64,000 nucleotides of DNA from Loxodes magnus. Its lineage: Eukaryota; Ciliophora; Karyorelictea; Loxodida; Loxodidae. The notes beneath the pieces are model-generated. The model saw nothing but the letters and a program-made list of their open reading frames with translations, had not been told where the DNA came from and ran no database searches. The stretch's first letter is position 1, and each line of letters opens with the position of its first letter. The DNA is taken from the NCBI GenBank assembly GCA_946699065.1, contig CAMPDV010000278.1:248001-312000 (forward strand), given 5' to 3'. Shown here piece by piece: positions 1-12,530 of this stretch. Made by a program: the position numbers and the translations under genes.

Positions 1-117
1 GGTCACAACGGTTAGGTATGATCCGTGGCTATATCCAGTGATTCAGAGTTCATCGTATCGGGAAGTAGAGATAATACGGTGAGACTATGGGACGTCAAGA
101 CAGGTACCTGTAAGACC

Positions 118-240
118 ATGAGTGGTCACACTAGTTGTGTATATGCTGTGGCTATATCCAGTGATTCAGAGTTCATCGTATCGGGAAGTCATGATAAGAC
201 GGTGAGACTATGGGACGTCAAGACAGGTACCTGTAAGACC
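118..240 (+). repeat. Representative intact 123-bp unit (one WD40 blade)
   Basis: This unit runs from one ATG-AGT-GGT-CAC to the next and gives a complete 41-codon blade with no stop. By residue: S2-G3-H4 (the G-H of the blade), T5-S6-C7 (variable), V8, Y9-A10 (variable), V11-A12-I13 (first strand), S14-S15-D16-S17 (turn), E18, F19-I20-V21-S22-G23-S24 (second strand), H25 (variable), D26, K27 (variable), T28-V29-R30-L31-W32-D33 (third strand and the W-D), then V-K-T-G-T-C-K-T. Residue numbers in the other entries use this scheme. The propeller assignment is family knowledge; the residues are read directly. Confidence 0.95.
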
Positions 241-484
241 ATGAGTGGTCACACTAGTTGTGTATATGCTGTGGCTATATCCAGTGATTCAGAGTTCATC
301 GTATCGGGAAGTAATGATTATACGGTGAGACTATGGGACGTCAAGACAGGTACCTGTAAGACCATGAGTGGTCACACTAGTAATGTATATGCTGTGGCTA
401 TATCCAGTGATTCAGAGTTCATCGTATCGGGAAGTTATGATTAGACGGTGAGACTATGGGACGTCAAGACAGGTACCTGTAAGA

Positions 485-520
485 CCATGAGTGGTCACAA
501 CGGTTAGGTATGATCCGTGG
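485..520 (+). other. H-N-G-TAG-V-TGA-S haplotype (representative)
   Basis: CAC-AAC-GGT-TAG-GTA-TGA-TCC replaces the usual CAC-ACT-AGT-x-GTA-TAT-GCT. Two stops lie six bases apart at residues 7 and 9, linked to TCC and usually GTG-GCT. The haplotype recurs, nearly invariant, in roughly one unit in five across the window, and ends many of the open stretches. Read with TAG as Gln and TGA as Trp it gives G-H-N-G-Q-V-W-S-V-A, a strong WD40 blade start. Confidence 0.85.
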
Positions 521-2358
521 CTATATCCAGTGATTCAGATTTCATCGTATCGGGAAGTAATGATTATACGGTGAGACTATGGGACGTCAAGACAGGTACC
601 TGTAAGACCATGAGTGGTCACAACGGTTAGGTATGATCCGTGGCTATATCCAGTGATTCAGAGTTCATCGTATCGGGAAGTAGAGATAATACGGTGAGAC
701 TATGGGACGTCAAGACAGGTACCTGTAAGACCATGAGTGGTCACACACATTATGTATATGCTGTGGCTTTATCCAGTGATTCAGAGTTCATCGTATCGTG
801 AAGTTATGATTAGACGGTGAGACTATGGGACGTCAAGACAGGTACCTGTAAGACCATGAGTGGTCACACTAGTTGTGTATATGCTGTGGCTATATCCAGT
901 GATTCAGAGTTCATCGTATCGGGAAGTTATGATTAGACGGTGAGACTATGGGACGTCAAGACAGGTACCTGTAAGATCATGAGTGGTCACACTAGTTATG
1001 TATATGCTGTGGCTATATCCAGTGATTCAGAGTTCATCGTATCGGGAAGTTATGATTAGACGGTGAGACTATGGGACGTCAAGACAGGTACCTGTAAGAC
1101 CATGAGTGGTCACAACGGTTAGGTATGATCCGTGGCTATATCCAGTGATTCAGAGTTCATCGTATCGGGAAGTAGAGATAATACGGTGAGACTATGGGAC
1201 GTCAAGACAGGTACCTGTAAGACCATGAGTGGTCACATTAGTTGTGTATATGCTGTGGCTATATCCAGTGATTCAGAGTTCATCGTATCGGGAAGTCATG
1301 ATAAGACGGTGAGACTATGGGACGTCAAGACAGGTACCTGTAAGACCATGAGTGGTCACACTAGTTGTGTATATGCTGTGGCTATATCCAGTGATTCAGA
1401 GTTCATCGTATCGGGAAGTAATGATTATACGGTGAGACTATGGGACGTCAAGACAGGTACCTGTAAGACCATGAGTGGTCACACTAGTAATGTATATGCT
1501 GTGGCTATATCCAGTGATTCAGAGTTCATCGTATCGGGAAGTTATGATTAGACGGTGAGACTATGGGACGTCAAGACAGGTACCTGTAAGACCATGAGTG
1601 GTCACAACGGTTAGGTATGATCCGTGGCTATATCCAGTGATTCAGATTTCATCGTATCGGGAAGTAATGATTATACGGTGAGACTATGGGACGTCAAGAC
1701 AGGTACCTGTAAGACCATGAGTGGTCACAACGGTTAGGTATGATCCGTGGCTATATCCAGTGATTCAGAGTTCATCGTATCGGGAAGTCATGATAAGACG
1801 GTGAGACTATGGGACGTCAAGACAGGTACCTGTAAGACCATGAGTGGTCACACTAGTTGTGTATATGCTGTGGCTATATCCAGTGATTCAGAGTTCATCG
1901 TATCGGGAAGTAATGATTATACGGTGAGACTATGGGACGTCAAGACAGGTACCTGTAAGACCATGAGTGGTCACACTAGTAATGTATATGCTGTGGCTAT
2001 ATCCAGTGATTCAGAGTTCATCGTATCGGGAAGTTAGGATTAGACGGTGAGACTATGGGACGTCAAGACAGGTACCTGTAAGACCATGAGTGGTCACACT
2101 AGCAATGTATATGCTGTGGCTATATCCAGTGATTCAGAGTTCATCGTATCGGGAAGTTAGGATTAGACCTTGAGACTATGGTACGTCAAGACAGGTACCT
2201 GTAAGACCATGAGTGGTCACAACGGTTAGGTATGATCCGTGGCTATATCCAGTGATTCAGATTTCATCGTATCGGGAAGTTAGGATTAGACGGTGAGACT
2301 ATGGTACGTCAAGACAGGTACCTGTAAGACCATGAGTGGTCACAACGGTTAGGTATGA

Positions 2359-2472
<114 letters not shown>

Positions 2473-4137
2473 TAGGTATGATCCGTGGCTATATCCAGTG
2501 ATTCAGAGTTCATCGTATCGTGAAGTTATGATTAGACGGTGAGACTATGGGACGTCAAGACAGGTACCTGTAAGACCATGAGTGGTCACACTAGTTGTGT
2601 ATATGCTGTGGCTATATCCAGTGATTCAGAGTTCATCGTATCGGGAAGTTATGATTAGACGGTGAGACTATGGGACGTCAAGACAGGTACCTGTAAGATC
2701 ATGAGTGGTCACACTAGTTATGTATATGCTGTGGCTATATCCAGTGATTCAGAGTTCATCATATCGGGAAGTAATGATTATACGGTGAGACTATGGGACG
2801 TCAAGACAGGTACCTGTAAGATCATGAGTGGTCACACTAGTTATGTATATGCTGTGGCTATATCCAGTGATTCAGAGTTCATCATATCGGGAAGTAATGA
2901 TTATACGGTGAGACTATGGGACGTCAAGACAGGTACCTGTAAGACCATGAGTGGTCACACTAGTAATGTATATGCTGTGGCTATATCCAGTGATTCAGAG
3001 TTCATCGTATCGGGAAGTTATGATTAGACGGTGAGACTATGGGACGTCAAGACAGGTACCTGTAAGACCATGAGTGGTCACAACGGTTAGGTATGATCCG
3101 TGGCTATATCCAGTGATTCAGATTTCATCGTATCGGGAAGTTAGGATTAGACGGTGAGACTATGGGACGTCAAGACAGGTACCTGTAAGACCATGAGTGG
3201 TCACAACGGTTAGGTATGATCCGTGGCTATATCCAGTGATTCAGAGTTCATCGTATCGGGAAGTAGAGATAATACGGTGAGACTATGGGACGTCAAGACA
3301 GGTACCTGTAAGACCATGAGTGGTCACACTAGTAATGTATATGCTGTGGCTATATCCAGTGATTCAGAGTTCATCATATCGGGAAGTAGAGATAATACGG
3401 TGAGACTATGGGACGTCAAGACAGGTACCTGTAAGATCATGAGTGGTCACACTAGTTATGTATATGCTGTGGCTATATCCAGTGATTCAGAGTTCATCAT
3501 ATCGGGAAGTAATGATTATACGGTGAGACTATGGGACGTCAAGACAGGTACCTGTAAGACCATGAGTGGTCACACTAGTAATGTATATGCTGTGGCTATA
3601 TCCAGTGATTCAGAGTTCATCATATCGGGAAGTAGAGATTAGACGGTGAGACTATGGTACGTCAAGACAGGTACCTGTAAGACCATGAGTGGTCACAACG
3701 GTTAGGTATGATCCGTGGCTATATCCAGTGATTCAGATTTCATCGTATCGGGAAGTTAGGATTAGACGGTGAGACTATGGGACGTCAAGACAGGTACCTG
3801 TAAGACCATGAGTGGTCACAACGGTTAGGTATGATCCGTGGCTATATCCAGTGATTCAGAGTTCATCGTATCGGGAAGTAGAGATAATACGGTGAGACTA
3901 TGGGACGTCAAGACAGGTACCTGTAAGACCATGAGTGGTCACACTAGTAATGTATATGCTGTGGCTATATCCAGTGATTCAGAGTTCATCGTATCGGGAA
4001 GTAGAGATAATACGGTGAGACTATGGGACGTCAAGACAGGTACCTGTAAGACCATGAGTGGTCACACTAGTAATGTATATGCTGTGGCTATATCCAGTGA
4101 TTCAGAGTTCATCGTATCGGGAAGTAGAGATTAGACG

Positions 4138-4866
4138 ATGAGACTATGGGACGTCAAGACAGGTACCTGTAAGACCATGAGTGGTAACACTAGTAATGTA
4201 TATGCTGTGGCTATATCCAGTGATTCAGAGTTCATCGTATCGGGAAGTAGAGATAATACGGTGAGACTATGGGACGTCAAGACAGGTACCTGTAAGACCA
4301 TGAGTGGTCACACTAGTAATGTATATGCTGTGGCTATATCCAGTGATTCAGATTTCATCATATCGGGAAGTAGAGATAATACGGTGAGACTATGGGACGT
4401 CAAGACAGGTACCTGTAAGACCATGAGTGGTCACACTAGTTGTGTATATGCTGTGGCTATATCCAGTGATTCAGAGTTCATCGTATCGGGAAGTAATGAT
4501 AAGACGGTGAGACTATGTGACGTCAAGACAGGTACCTGTAAGACCATGAGTGGTCACACTAGTTGTGTATATGCTGTGGCTATATCCAGTGATTCAGAGT
4601 TCATCGTATCGGGAAGTCATGATAAGACGGTGAGACTATGGGACGTCAAGACAGGTACCTGTAAGACCATGAGTGGTCACACTAGTTGTGTATATGCTGT
4701 GGCTATATCCAGTGATTCAGTGTTCATCGTATCGGGAAGTAGAGATAATACGGTGAGACTATGGGACGTCAAGACAGGTACCTGTAAGACCATGAGTGGT
4801 CACACTAGTAATGTATATGCTGTGGCTATATCCAGTGATTCAGAGTTCATCGTATCGGGAAGTTAG
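4138..4866 (+). CDS. Open WD40 segment, 242 codons (about six blades)
   Basis: The longest standard-code open stretch in the left part of the array. Residue 25/27 pairs in order are R/N, R/N, N/K, H/K, R/N, and it closes at a TAG in residue 25. The third blade has W32 changed to Cys (TGT at 4516-4518), which would remove the structural Trp of that blade. The apparent start is an in-unit GTG or ATG directly after a TAG, with no ribosome-binding site, promoter or upstream leader, so it is probably a between-stops fragment and not a gene of its own. Confidence 0.25.
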   Translation: MRLWDVKTGTCKTMSGNTSNVYAVAISSDSEFIVSGSRDNTVRLWDVKTGTCKTMSGHTSNVYAVAISSDSDFIISGSRDNTVRLWDVKTGTCKTMSGHTSCVYAVAISSDSEFIVSGSNDKTVRLCDVKTGTCKTMSGHTSCVYAVAISSDSEFIVSGSHDKTVRLWDVKTGTCKTMSGHTSCVYAVAISSDSVFIVSGSRDNTVRLWDVKTGTCKTMSGHTSNVYAVAISSDSEFIVSGS

Positions 4867-6081
4867 GATTAGACGGTGAGACTATGGGACGTCAAGACAG
4901 GTACCTGTAAGACCATGAGTGGTCACAACGGTTAGGTATGATCCGTGGCTATATCCAGTGATTCAGAGTTCATCGTATCGGGAAGTAGAGATAATACGGT
5001 GAGACTATGGGACGTCAAGACAGGTACCTGTAAGACCATGAGTGGTCACACTAGTAATGTATATGCTGTGGCTATATCCAGTGATTCAGAGTTCATCGTA
5101 TCGGGAAGTTATGATTAGACGGTGAGACTATGGTACGTCAAGACAGGTACCTGTAAGACCATGAGTGGTCACAACGGTTAGGTATGATCCGTGGCTATAT
5201 CCAGTGATTCAGAGTTCATCGTATCGGGAAGTAATGATAAGACGGTGAGACTATGGGACGTCAAGACAGGTACCTGTAAGACCATGAGTGGTCACACTAG
5301 TAATGTATATGCTGTGGCTTTATCCAGTGATTCAGAGTTCATCGTATCGTGAAGTTATGATTAGACGGTGAGACTATGGGACGTCAAGACAGGTACCTGT
5401 AAGACCATGAGTGGTCACACTAGCAATGTATATGCTGTGGCTATATCCAGTGATTCAGAGTTCATCGTATCGGGAAGTTATGATTAGACGGTGAGACTAT
5501 GGGACGTCAAGACAGGTACCTGTAAGACCATGAGTGGTCACAACGGTTAGGTATGATCCGTGGCTATATCCAGTGATTCAGAGTTCATCGTATCGTGAAG
5601 TTATGATTAGACGGTGAGACTATGGGACGTCAAGACAGGTACCTGTAAGACCATGAGTGGTCACACAGATTCTGTATATGCTGTGGCTATATCCAGTGAT
5701 TCAGAGTTCATCGTATCGTGAAGTTATGATTAGACGGTGAGACTATGGGACGTCAAGACAGGTACCTGTAAGACCATGAGTGGTCACAACGGTTAGGTAT
5801 GATCCGTGGCTATATCCAGTGATTCAGAGTTCATCGTATCGGGAAGTTAGGATTAGACGGTGAGACTATGGGACGTCAAGACAGGTACCTGTAAGACCAT
5901 GAGTGGTCACACTAGTAATGTATATGCTGTGGCTATATCCAGTGATTCAGAGTTCATCGTATCGTGAAGTTATGATTAGACGGTGAGACTATGGGACGTC
6001 AAGACAGGTACCTGTAAGACCATGAGTGGTCACAACGGTTAGGTATGATCCGTGGCTATATCCAGTGATTCAGAGTTCATC

Positions 6082-9000
6082 GCATTGGGAAGTTAGGATT
6101 ATACTGTTAGACTATGGTACGTCAAGACAGGTACCTGTAAGACCATGAGTGGTAACACTAGTAATGTATATGCTGTGGCTATATCCAGTGATTCAGAGTT
6201 CATCGTATCGGGAAGTTATGATAAGACGGTGAGACTATGGGACGTCAAGACAGGTACCTGTAAGACCATGAGTGGTCACACAGATTCTGTAAGATCTGTG
6301 GCTATATCCAGTGATTCAGAGTTCATCGTATCTGGAAGTTATAATTTGACGGTGAGACTATGGGACGTCAAGACAGGTACCTGTAAGACCATGAGTGGTC
6401 ACACTAGTTATGTATCATCTGTGGCTATATCCAGTGATTCATAGTTCATCGTATCGGGAAGTTAGGATTAGACGGTGAGACTATGGTACGTCAAGACAGG
6501 TACCTGTAAGACCATGAGTGGTCACACTAGTTATGTATATGCTGTGGCTATATCCAGTGATTCAGAGTTCATCGTATCGGGAAGTTATGATTTGACGGTG
6601 AGACTATGGGACGTCAAGACAGGTACCTGTAAGACCATGAGTGGTCACACTAGTTATGTATATGCTGTGGCTATATCCAGTGATTCAGAGTTCATCGTAT
6701 CGTGAAGTTATGATTAGACGGTGAGACTATGGGACGTCAAGACAGGTACCTGTAAGACCATGAGTGGTCACAACGGTTAGGTATGATCCGTGGCTATATC
6801 CAGTGATTCAGAGTTCATCGCATTGGGAAGTTAGGATTATACTGTTAGACTATGGTACGTCAAGACAGGTACCTGTAAGACCATGAGTGGTAACACTAGT
6901 AATGTATATGCTGTGGCTATATCCAGTGATTCAGATTTCATCATATCGGGAAGTAGAGATAATACGGTGAGACTATGGGACGTCAAGACAGGTACCTGTA
7001 AGACCATGAGTGGTCACACTAGTAATGTATATGCTGTGGCTATATCCAGTGATTCAGAGTTCATCGTATCGGGAAGTTAGGATTAGACGGTGAGACTATG
7101 GGACGTCAAGACAGGTACCTGTAAGACCATGAGTGGTCACACTAGTTGTGTATATGCTGTGGCTATATCCAGTGATTCAGAGTTCATCGTATCGGGAAGT
7201 TAGGATTAGACCTTGAGACTATGGTACGTCAAGACAGGTACCTGTAAGACCATGAGTGGTCACAACGGTTAGGTATGATCCGTGGCTATATCCAGTGATT
7301 CAGATTTCATCATATCGGGAAGTAATGATTATACGGTGAGACTATGGTACGTCAAGACAGGTACCTGTAAGACCATGAGTGGTCACAACGGTTAGGTATG
7401 ATCCGTGGTTATATCCAGTGATTCAGATTTCATCGTATCGGGAAGTAATGATTAGACGGTGAGACTATGGTACGTCAAGACAGGTACCTGTAAGACCATG
7501 AGTGGTCACAACGGTTAGGTATGATCCGTGGCTATATCCAGTGATTCAGATTTCATCATATCGGGAAGTAGAGATAATACGGTGAGACTATGGGACGTCA
7601 AGACAGGTACCTGTAAGATCATGAGTGGTCACACTAGTTATGTATATGCTGTGGCTATATCCAGTGATTCAGAGTTCATCGTATCGGGAAGTAGAGATTA
7701 GACGGTGAGACTATGGGACGTCAAGACAGGTACCTGTAAGACCATGAGTGGTCACAACGGTTAGGTATGATCCGTGGCTATATCCAGTGATTCAGAGTTC
7801 ATCGTATCGTGAAGTTATGATTAGACGGTGAGACTATGGGACGTCAAGACAGGTACCTGTAAGACCATGAGTGGTCACACTAGTAATGTATATGCTGTGG
7901 CTATATCCAGTGATTCAGAGTTCATCGTATCGGGAAGTTAGGATTAGACGGTGAGACTATGGGACGTCAAGACAGGTACCTGTAAGACCATGAGTGGTCA
8001 CACTAGTAATGTATATGCTGTGGCTATATCCAGTGATTCAGAGTTCATCATATCGGGAAGTAGAGATTAGACGGTGAGACTATGGTACGTCAAGACAGGT
8101 ACCTGTAAGACCATGAGTGGTCACAACGGTTAGGTATGATCCGTGGCTATATCCAGTGATTCAGATTTCATCGTATCGGGAAGTTAGGATTAGACGGTGA
8201 GACTATGGGACGTCAAGACAGGTACCTGTAAGACCATGAGTGGTCACAACGGTTAGGTATGATCCGTGGCTATATCCAGTGATTCAGAGTTCATCGCATT
8301 GGGAAGTTAGGATTATACTGTTAGACTATGGTACGTCAAGACAGGTACCTGTAAGACCATGAGTGGTAACACTAGTAATGTATATGCTGTGGCTATATCC
8401 AGTGATTCAGAGTTCATCGTATCGTGAAGTTATGATTAGACGGTGAGACTATGGGACGTCAAGACAGGTACCTGTAAGACCATGAGTGGTCACAACGGTT
8501 AGGTATGATCCGTGGCTATATCCAGTGATTCAGAGTTCATCGCATTGGGAAGTTAGGATTATACTGTTAGACTATGGTACGTCAAGACAGGTACCTGTAA
8601 GACCATGAGTGGTAACACTAGTAATGTATATGCTGTGGCTATATCCAGTGATTCAGATTTCATCATATCGGGAAGTAGAGATAATACGGTGAGACTATGG
8701 GACGTCAAGACAGGTACCTGTAAGACCATGAGTGGTCACACTAGTAATGTATATGCTGTGGCTATATCCAGTGATTCAGAGTTCATCGTATCGGGAAGTT
8801 AGGATTAGACGGTGAGACTATGGGACGTCAAGACAGGTACCTGTAAGACCATGAGTGGTCACACTAGTTGTGTATATGCTGTGGCTATATCCAGTGATTC
8901 AGAGTTCATCGTATCGGGAAGTTAGGATTAGACCTTGAGACTATGGTACGTCAAGACAGGTACCTGTAAGACCATGAGTGGTCACAACGGTTAGGTATGA

Positions 9001-9895
9001 TCCGTGGCTATATCCAGTGATTCAGATTTCATCATATCGGGAAGTAATGATTATACGGTGAGACTATGGTACGTCAAGACAGGTACCTGTAAGACCATGA
9101 GTGGTCACAACGGTTAGGTATGATCCGTGGTTATATCCAGTGATTCAGATTTCATCGTATCGGGAAGTAATGATTAGACGGTGAGACTATGGTACGTCAA
9201 GACAGGTACCTGTAAGACCATGAGTGGTCACAACGGTTAGGTATGATCCGTGGCTATATCCAGTGATTCAGATTTCATCATATCGGGAAGTAGAGATAAT
9301 ACGGTGAGACTATGGGACGTCAAGACAGGTACCTGTAAGACCATGAGTGGTCACACTAGTAATGTATATGCTGTGGCTATATCCAGTGATTCAGAGTTCA
9401 TCGTATCGGGAAGTTATGATTAGACGGTGAGACTATGGTACGTCAAGACAGGTACCTGTAAGACCATGAGTGGTCACACTAGTTATGTATCATCTGTGGC
9501 TATATCCAGTGATTCATAGTTCATCGTATCGGGAAGTTATGATTTGACGGTGAGACTATGGGACGTCAAGACAGGTACCTGTAAGACCATGAGTGGTCAC
9601 ACTAGTTATGTATATGCTGTGGCTATATCCAGTGATTCAGAGTTCATCGTATCGGGAAGTTATGATTTGACGGTGAGACTATGGGACGTCAAGACAGGTA
9701 CCTGTAAGACCATGAGTGGTCACACTAGTTATGTATATGCTGTGGCTATATCCAGTGATTCAGAGTTCATCGTATCGTGAAGTTATGATTAGACGGTGAG
9801 ACTATGGGACGTCAAGACAGGTACCTGTAAGACCATGAGTGGTCACAACGGTTAGGTATGATCCGTGGCTATATCCAGTGATTCAGAGTTCATCG
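6082..9895 (+). repeat. Divergent unit type with I-A-L-G-S and A-C-T-G-T-T
   Basis: Five units carry ATC-GCA-TTG-GGA (I-A-L-G) at about 6082, 6820, 8296, 8542 and 9895, spaced by 6, 12, 2 and 11 units. Each is followed by AGT-TAG-GAT-TAT-ACT-GTT-AGA. The ACT-GTT codons are synonymous to the usual ACG-GTG, so this variant diverged with the protein reading kept. The ACT-GTT part later recurs widely at 32-55 kb without the GCA change. It is likely an older lineage of blade. Confidence 0.7.
6665..9339 (+). repeat. 14-unit (1722-bp) direct duplication, 6665-7617 and 8387-9339
   Basis: Open segments 6883-7080 and 8605-8802 and the rare ACC-TTG form of residues 28-29 (near 7209 and 8931) recur 1722 bases apart. 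A third partial copy occurs 25 units (3075 bp) downstream: about 6480-7010 resembles 9555-10085. Boundaries are where residue 7 or 41 forms change, so they are good to within one unit. Confidence 0.7.
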
Positions 9896-11969
9896 CATTG
9901 GGAAGTTAGGATTATACTGTTAGACTATGGTACGTCAAGACAGGTACCTGTAAGACCATGAGTGGTAACACTAGTAATGTATATGCTGTGGCTATATCCA
10001 GTGATTCAGATTTCATCATATCGGGAAGTAGAGATAATACGGTGAGACTATGGGACGTCAAGACAGGTACCTGTAAGACCATGAGTGGTCACACTAGTTG
10101 TGTATATGCTGTGGCTATATCCAGTGATTCAGAGTTCATCGTATCGGGAAGTTAGGATTAGACCTTGAGACTATGGTACGTCAAGACAGGTACCTGTAAG
10201 ACCATGAGTGGTCACAACGGTTAGGTATGATCCGTGGCTATATCCAGTGATTCAGATTTCATCATATCGGGAAGTAATGATTATACGGTGAGACTATGGT
10301 ACGTCAAGACAGGTACCTGTAAGACCATGAGTGGTCACAACGGTTAGGTATGATCCGTGGTTATATCCAGTGATTCAGATTTCATCGTATCGGGAAGTAA
10401 TGATTAGACGGTGAGACTATGGGACGTCAAGACAGGTACCTGTAAGACCATGAGTGGTCACACTAGTTGTGTATATGCTGTGGCTATATCCAGTGATTCA
10501 GTGTTCATCGTATCGGGAAGTAGAGATAATACGGTGAGACTATGGGACGTCAAGACAGGTACCTGTAAGATCATGAGTGGTCACACTAGTTATGTATATG
10601 CTGTGGCTATATCCAGTGATTCAGAGTTCATCGTATCGGGAAGTAGAGATTAGACGGTGAGACTATGGGACGTCAAGACAGGTACCTGTAAGACCATGAG
10701 TGGTCACAACGGTTAGGTATGATCCGTGGCTATATCCAGTGATTCAGAGTTCATCGTATCGTGAAGTTATGATTAGACGGTGAGACTATGGGACGTCAAG
10801 ACAGGTACCTGTAAGACCATGAGTGGTCACACTAGTAATGTATATGCTGTGGCTATATCCAGTGATTCAGAGTTCATCGTATCGGGAAGTTAGGATTAGA
10901 CGGTGAGACTATGGGACGTCAAGACAGGTACCTGTAAGACCATGAGTGGTCACACTAGTAATGTATATGCTGTGGCTATATCCAGTGATTCAGAGTTCAT
11001 CATATCGGGAAGTAGAGATTAGACGGTGAGACTATGGTACGTCAAGACAGGTACCTGTAAGACCATGAGTGGTCACAACGGTTAGGTATGATCCGTGGCT
11101 ATATCCAGTGATTCAGATTTCATCGTATCGGGAAGTTAGGATTAGACGGTGAGACTATGGGACGTCAAGACAGGTACCTGTAAGACCATGAGTGGTCAAA
11201 CTAGTTGTGTATATGCTGTGGCTATATCCAGTGATTCAGAGTTCATCGTATCGGGAAGTAGAGATTAGACGATGAGACTATGGGACGTCAAGACAGGTAC
11301 CTGTAAGACCATGAGTGGTCACAACGGTTAGGTATGATCCGTGGCTATATCCAGTGATTCAGATTTCATCATATCGGGAAGTAGAGATAATACGGTGAGA
11401 CTATGGTACGTCAAGACAGGTACCTGTAAGACCATGAGTGGTCACACTAGTAATGTATATGCTGTGGCTATATCCAGTGATTCAGAGTTCATCGTATCGG
11501 GAAGTTAGGATTAGACGGTGAGACTATGGTACGTCAAGACAGGTACCTGTAAGACCATGAGTGGTCACAACGGTTAGGTATGATCCGTGGCTATATCCAG
11601 TGATTCAGAGTTCATCGTATCGGGAAGTGGAGATAAGACGGTGAGACTATGGGACGTCAAGACAGGTACCTGTAAGACCATGAGTGGTAACACTAGTAAT
11701 GTATATGCTGTGGCTATATCCAGTGATTCAGAGTTCATCGTATCGGGAAGTTATGATTAGACGGTGAGACTATGGTACGTCAAGACAGGTACCTGTAAGA
11801 TCATGAGTGGTCACACTAGTTATGTATATGCTGTGGCTATATCCAGTGATTCAGAGTTCATCGTATCGGGAAGTAGAGATTAGACGGTGAGACTATGGGA
11901 CGTCAAGACAGGTACCTGTAAGACCATGAGTGGTCACAACGGTTAGGTATGATCCGTGGCTATATCCAG

Positions 11970-12530
11970 TGATTCAGAGTTCATCGTATCGTGAAGTTAT
12001 GATTAGACGGTGAGACTATGGGACGTCAAGACAGGTACCTGTAAGACCATGAGTGGTCACAACGGTTAGGTATGATCCGTGGCTATATCCAGTGATTCAG
12101 ATTTCATCATATCGGGAAGTTAGGATTAGACGGTGAGACTATGGGACGTCAAGACAGGTACCTGTAAGACCATGAGTGGTCACACTAGTAATGTATATGC
12201 TGTGGCTATATCCAGTGATTCAGAGTTCATCGTATCGGGAAGTTATGATTAGACGGTGAGACTATGGTACGTCAAGACAGGTACCCGCAAGACCATGAGT
12301 GGTCACACTAGTTATGTATGATCCGTGGCTATATCCAGTGATTCAGAGTTCATCGTATCGGGAAGTGATGATAATACGGTGAGACTATGGGACGTCAAGA
12401 CAGGTACCTGTAAGACCATGAGTGGTCAAACTAGTTATGTATGATCTGTGGCTATATCCAGTGATTCAGAGTTCATCGTATCGGGAAGTCATGATTAGAA
12501 GGTGAGACTATGGGACGTCAAGACAGGTAC
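11970..12530 (+). repeat. Five-unit block with a distant copy at 59190-59750
   Basis: The order G23-TGA, H-N-G-TAG, N7/Y25-TAG27 with W-Y, Y7-TGA9/D25-N27, Gln4/H25-TAG27-K28 occurs here and 47.2 kb downstream. Both copies share a rare ACC-CGC in place of ACC-TGT (C39 to Arg) at 12281-12290 and 59500-59510. The distance equals 384 units minus the 13 lost bases between them. Confidence 0.8.

Larger units (their letters stand above)
1..1787 (+). repeat. Nine-unit (1107-bp) direct duplication, 1-680 and 1108-1787
   Basis: The block beginning with H-N-G-TAG at position 1 recurs at 1108. The open stretches 25-444 and 1132-1551 differ by one residue (T5 to Ile at 1237). The match is lost near 680/1787, where R25-N27 changes to H25-K27. 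The stretch after 1787 then repeats the internal H/K, N/Y, Y/TAG order of the first copy, so the duplications are nested. A related 14-unit step links about 790-1030 with 2512-2752. Confidence 0.75.

Noticed and set aside
485..520. Splice signals (AG-GTATGA as donor, GATTAG as acceptor) removing stop-bearing units
   Set aside because: The TAG before GTATGA stays in the upstream exon, and joining the possible GT at AACG-GTTAGG to GATTAG-ACG breaks the blade frame. Signals this short recur in every such unit by descent.
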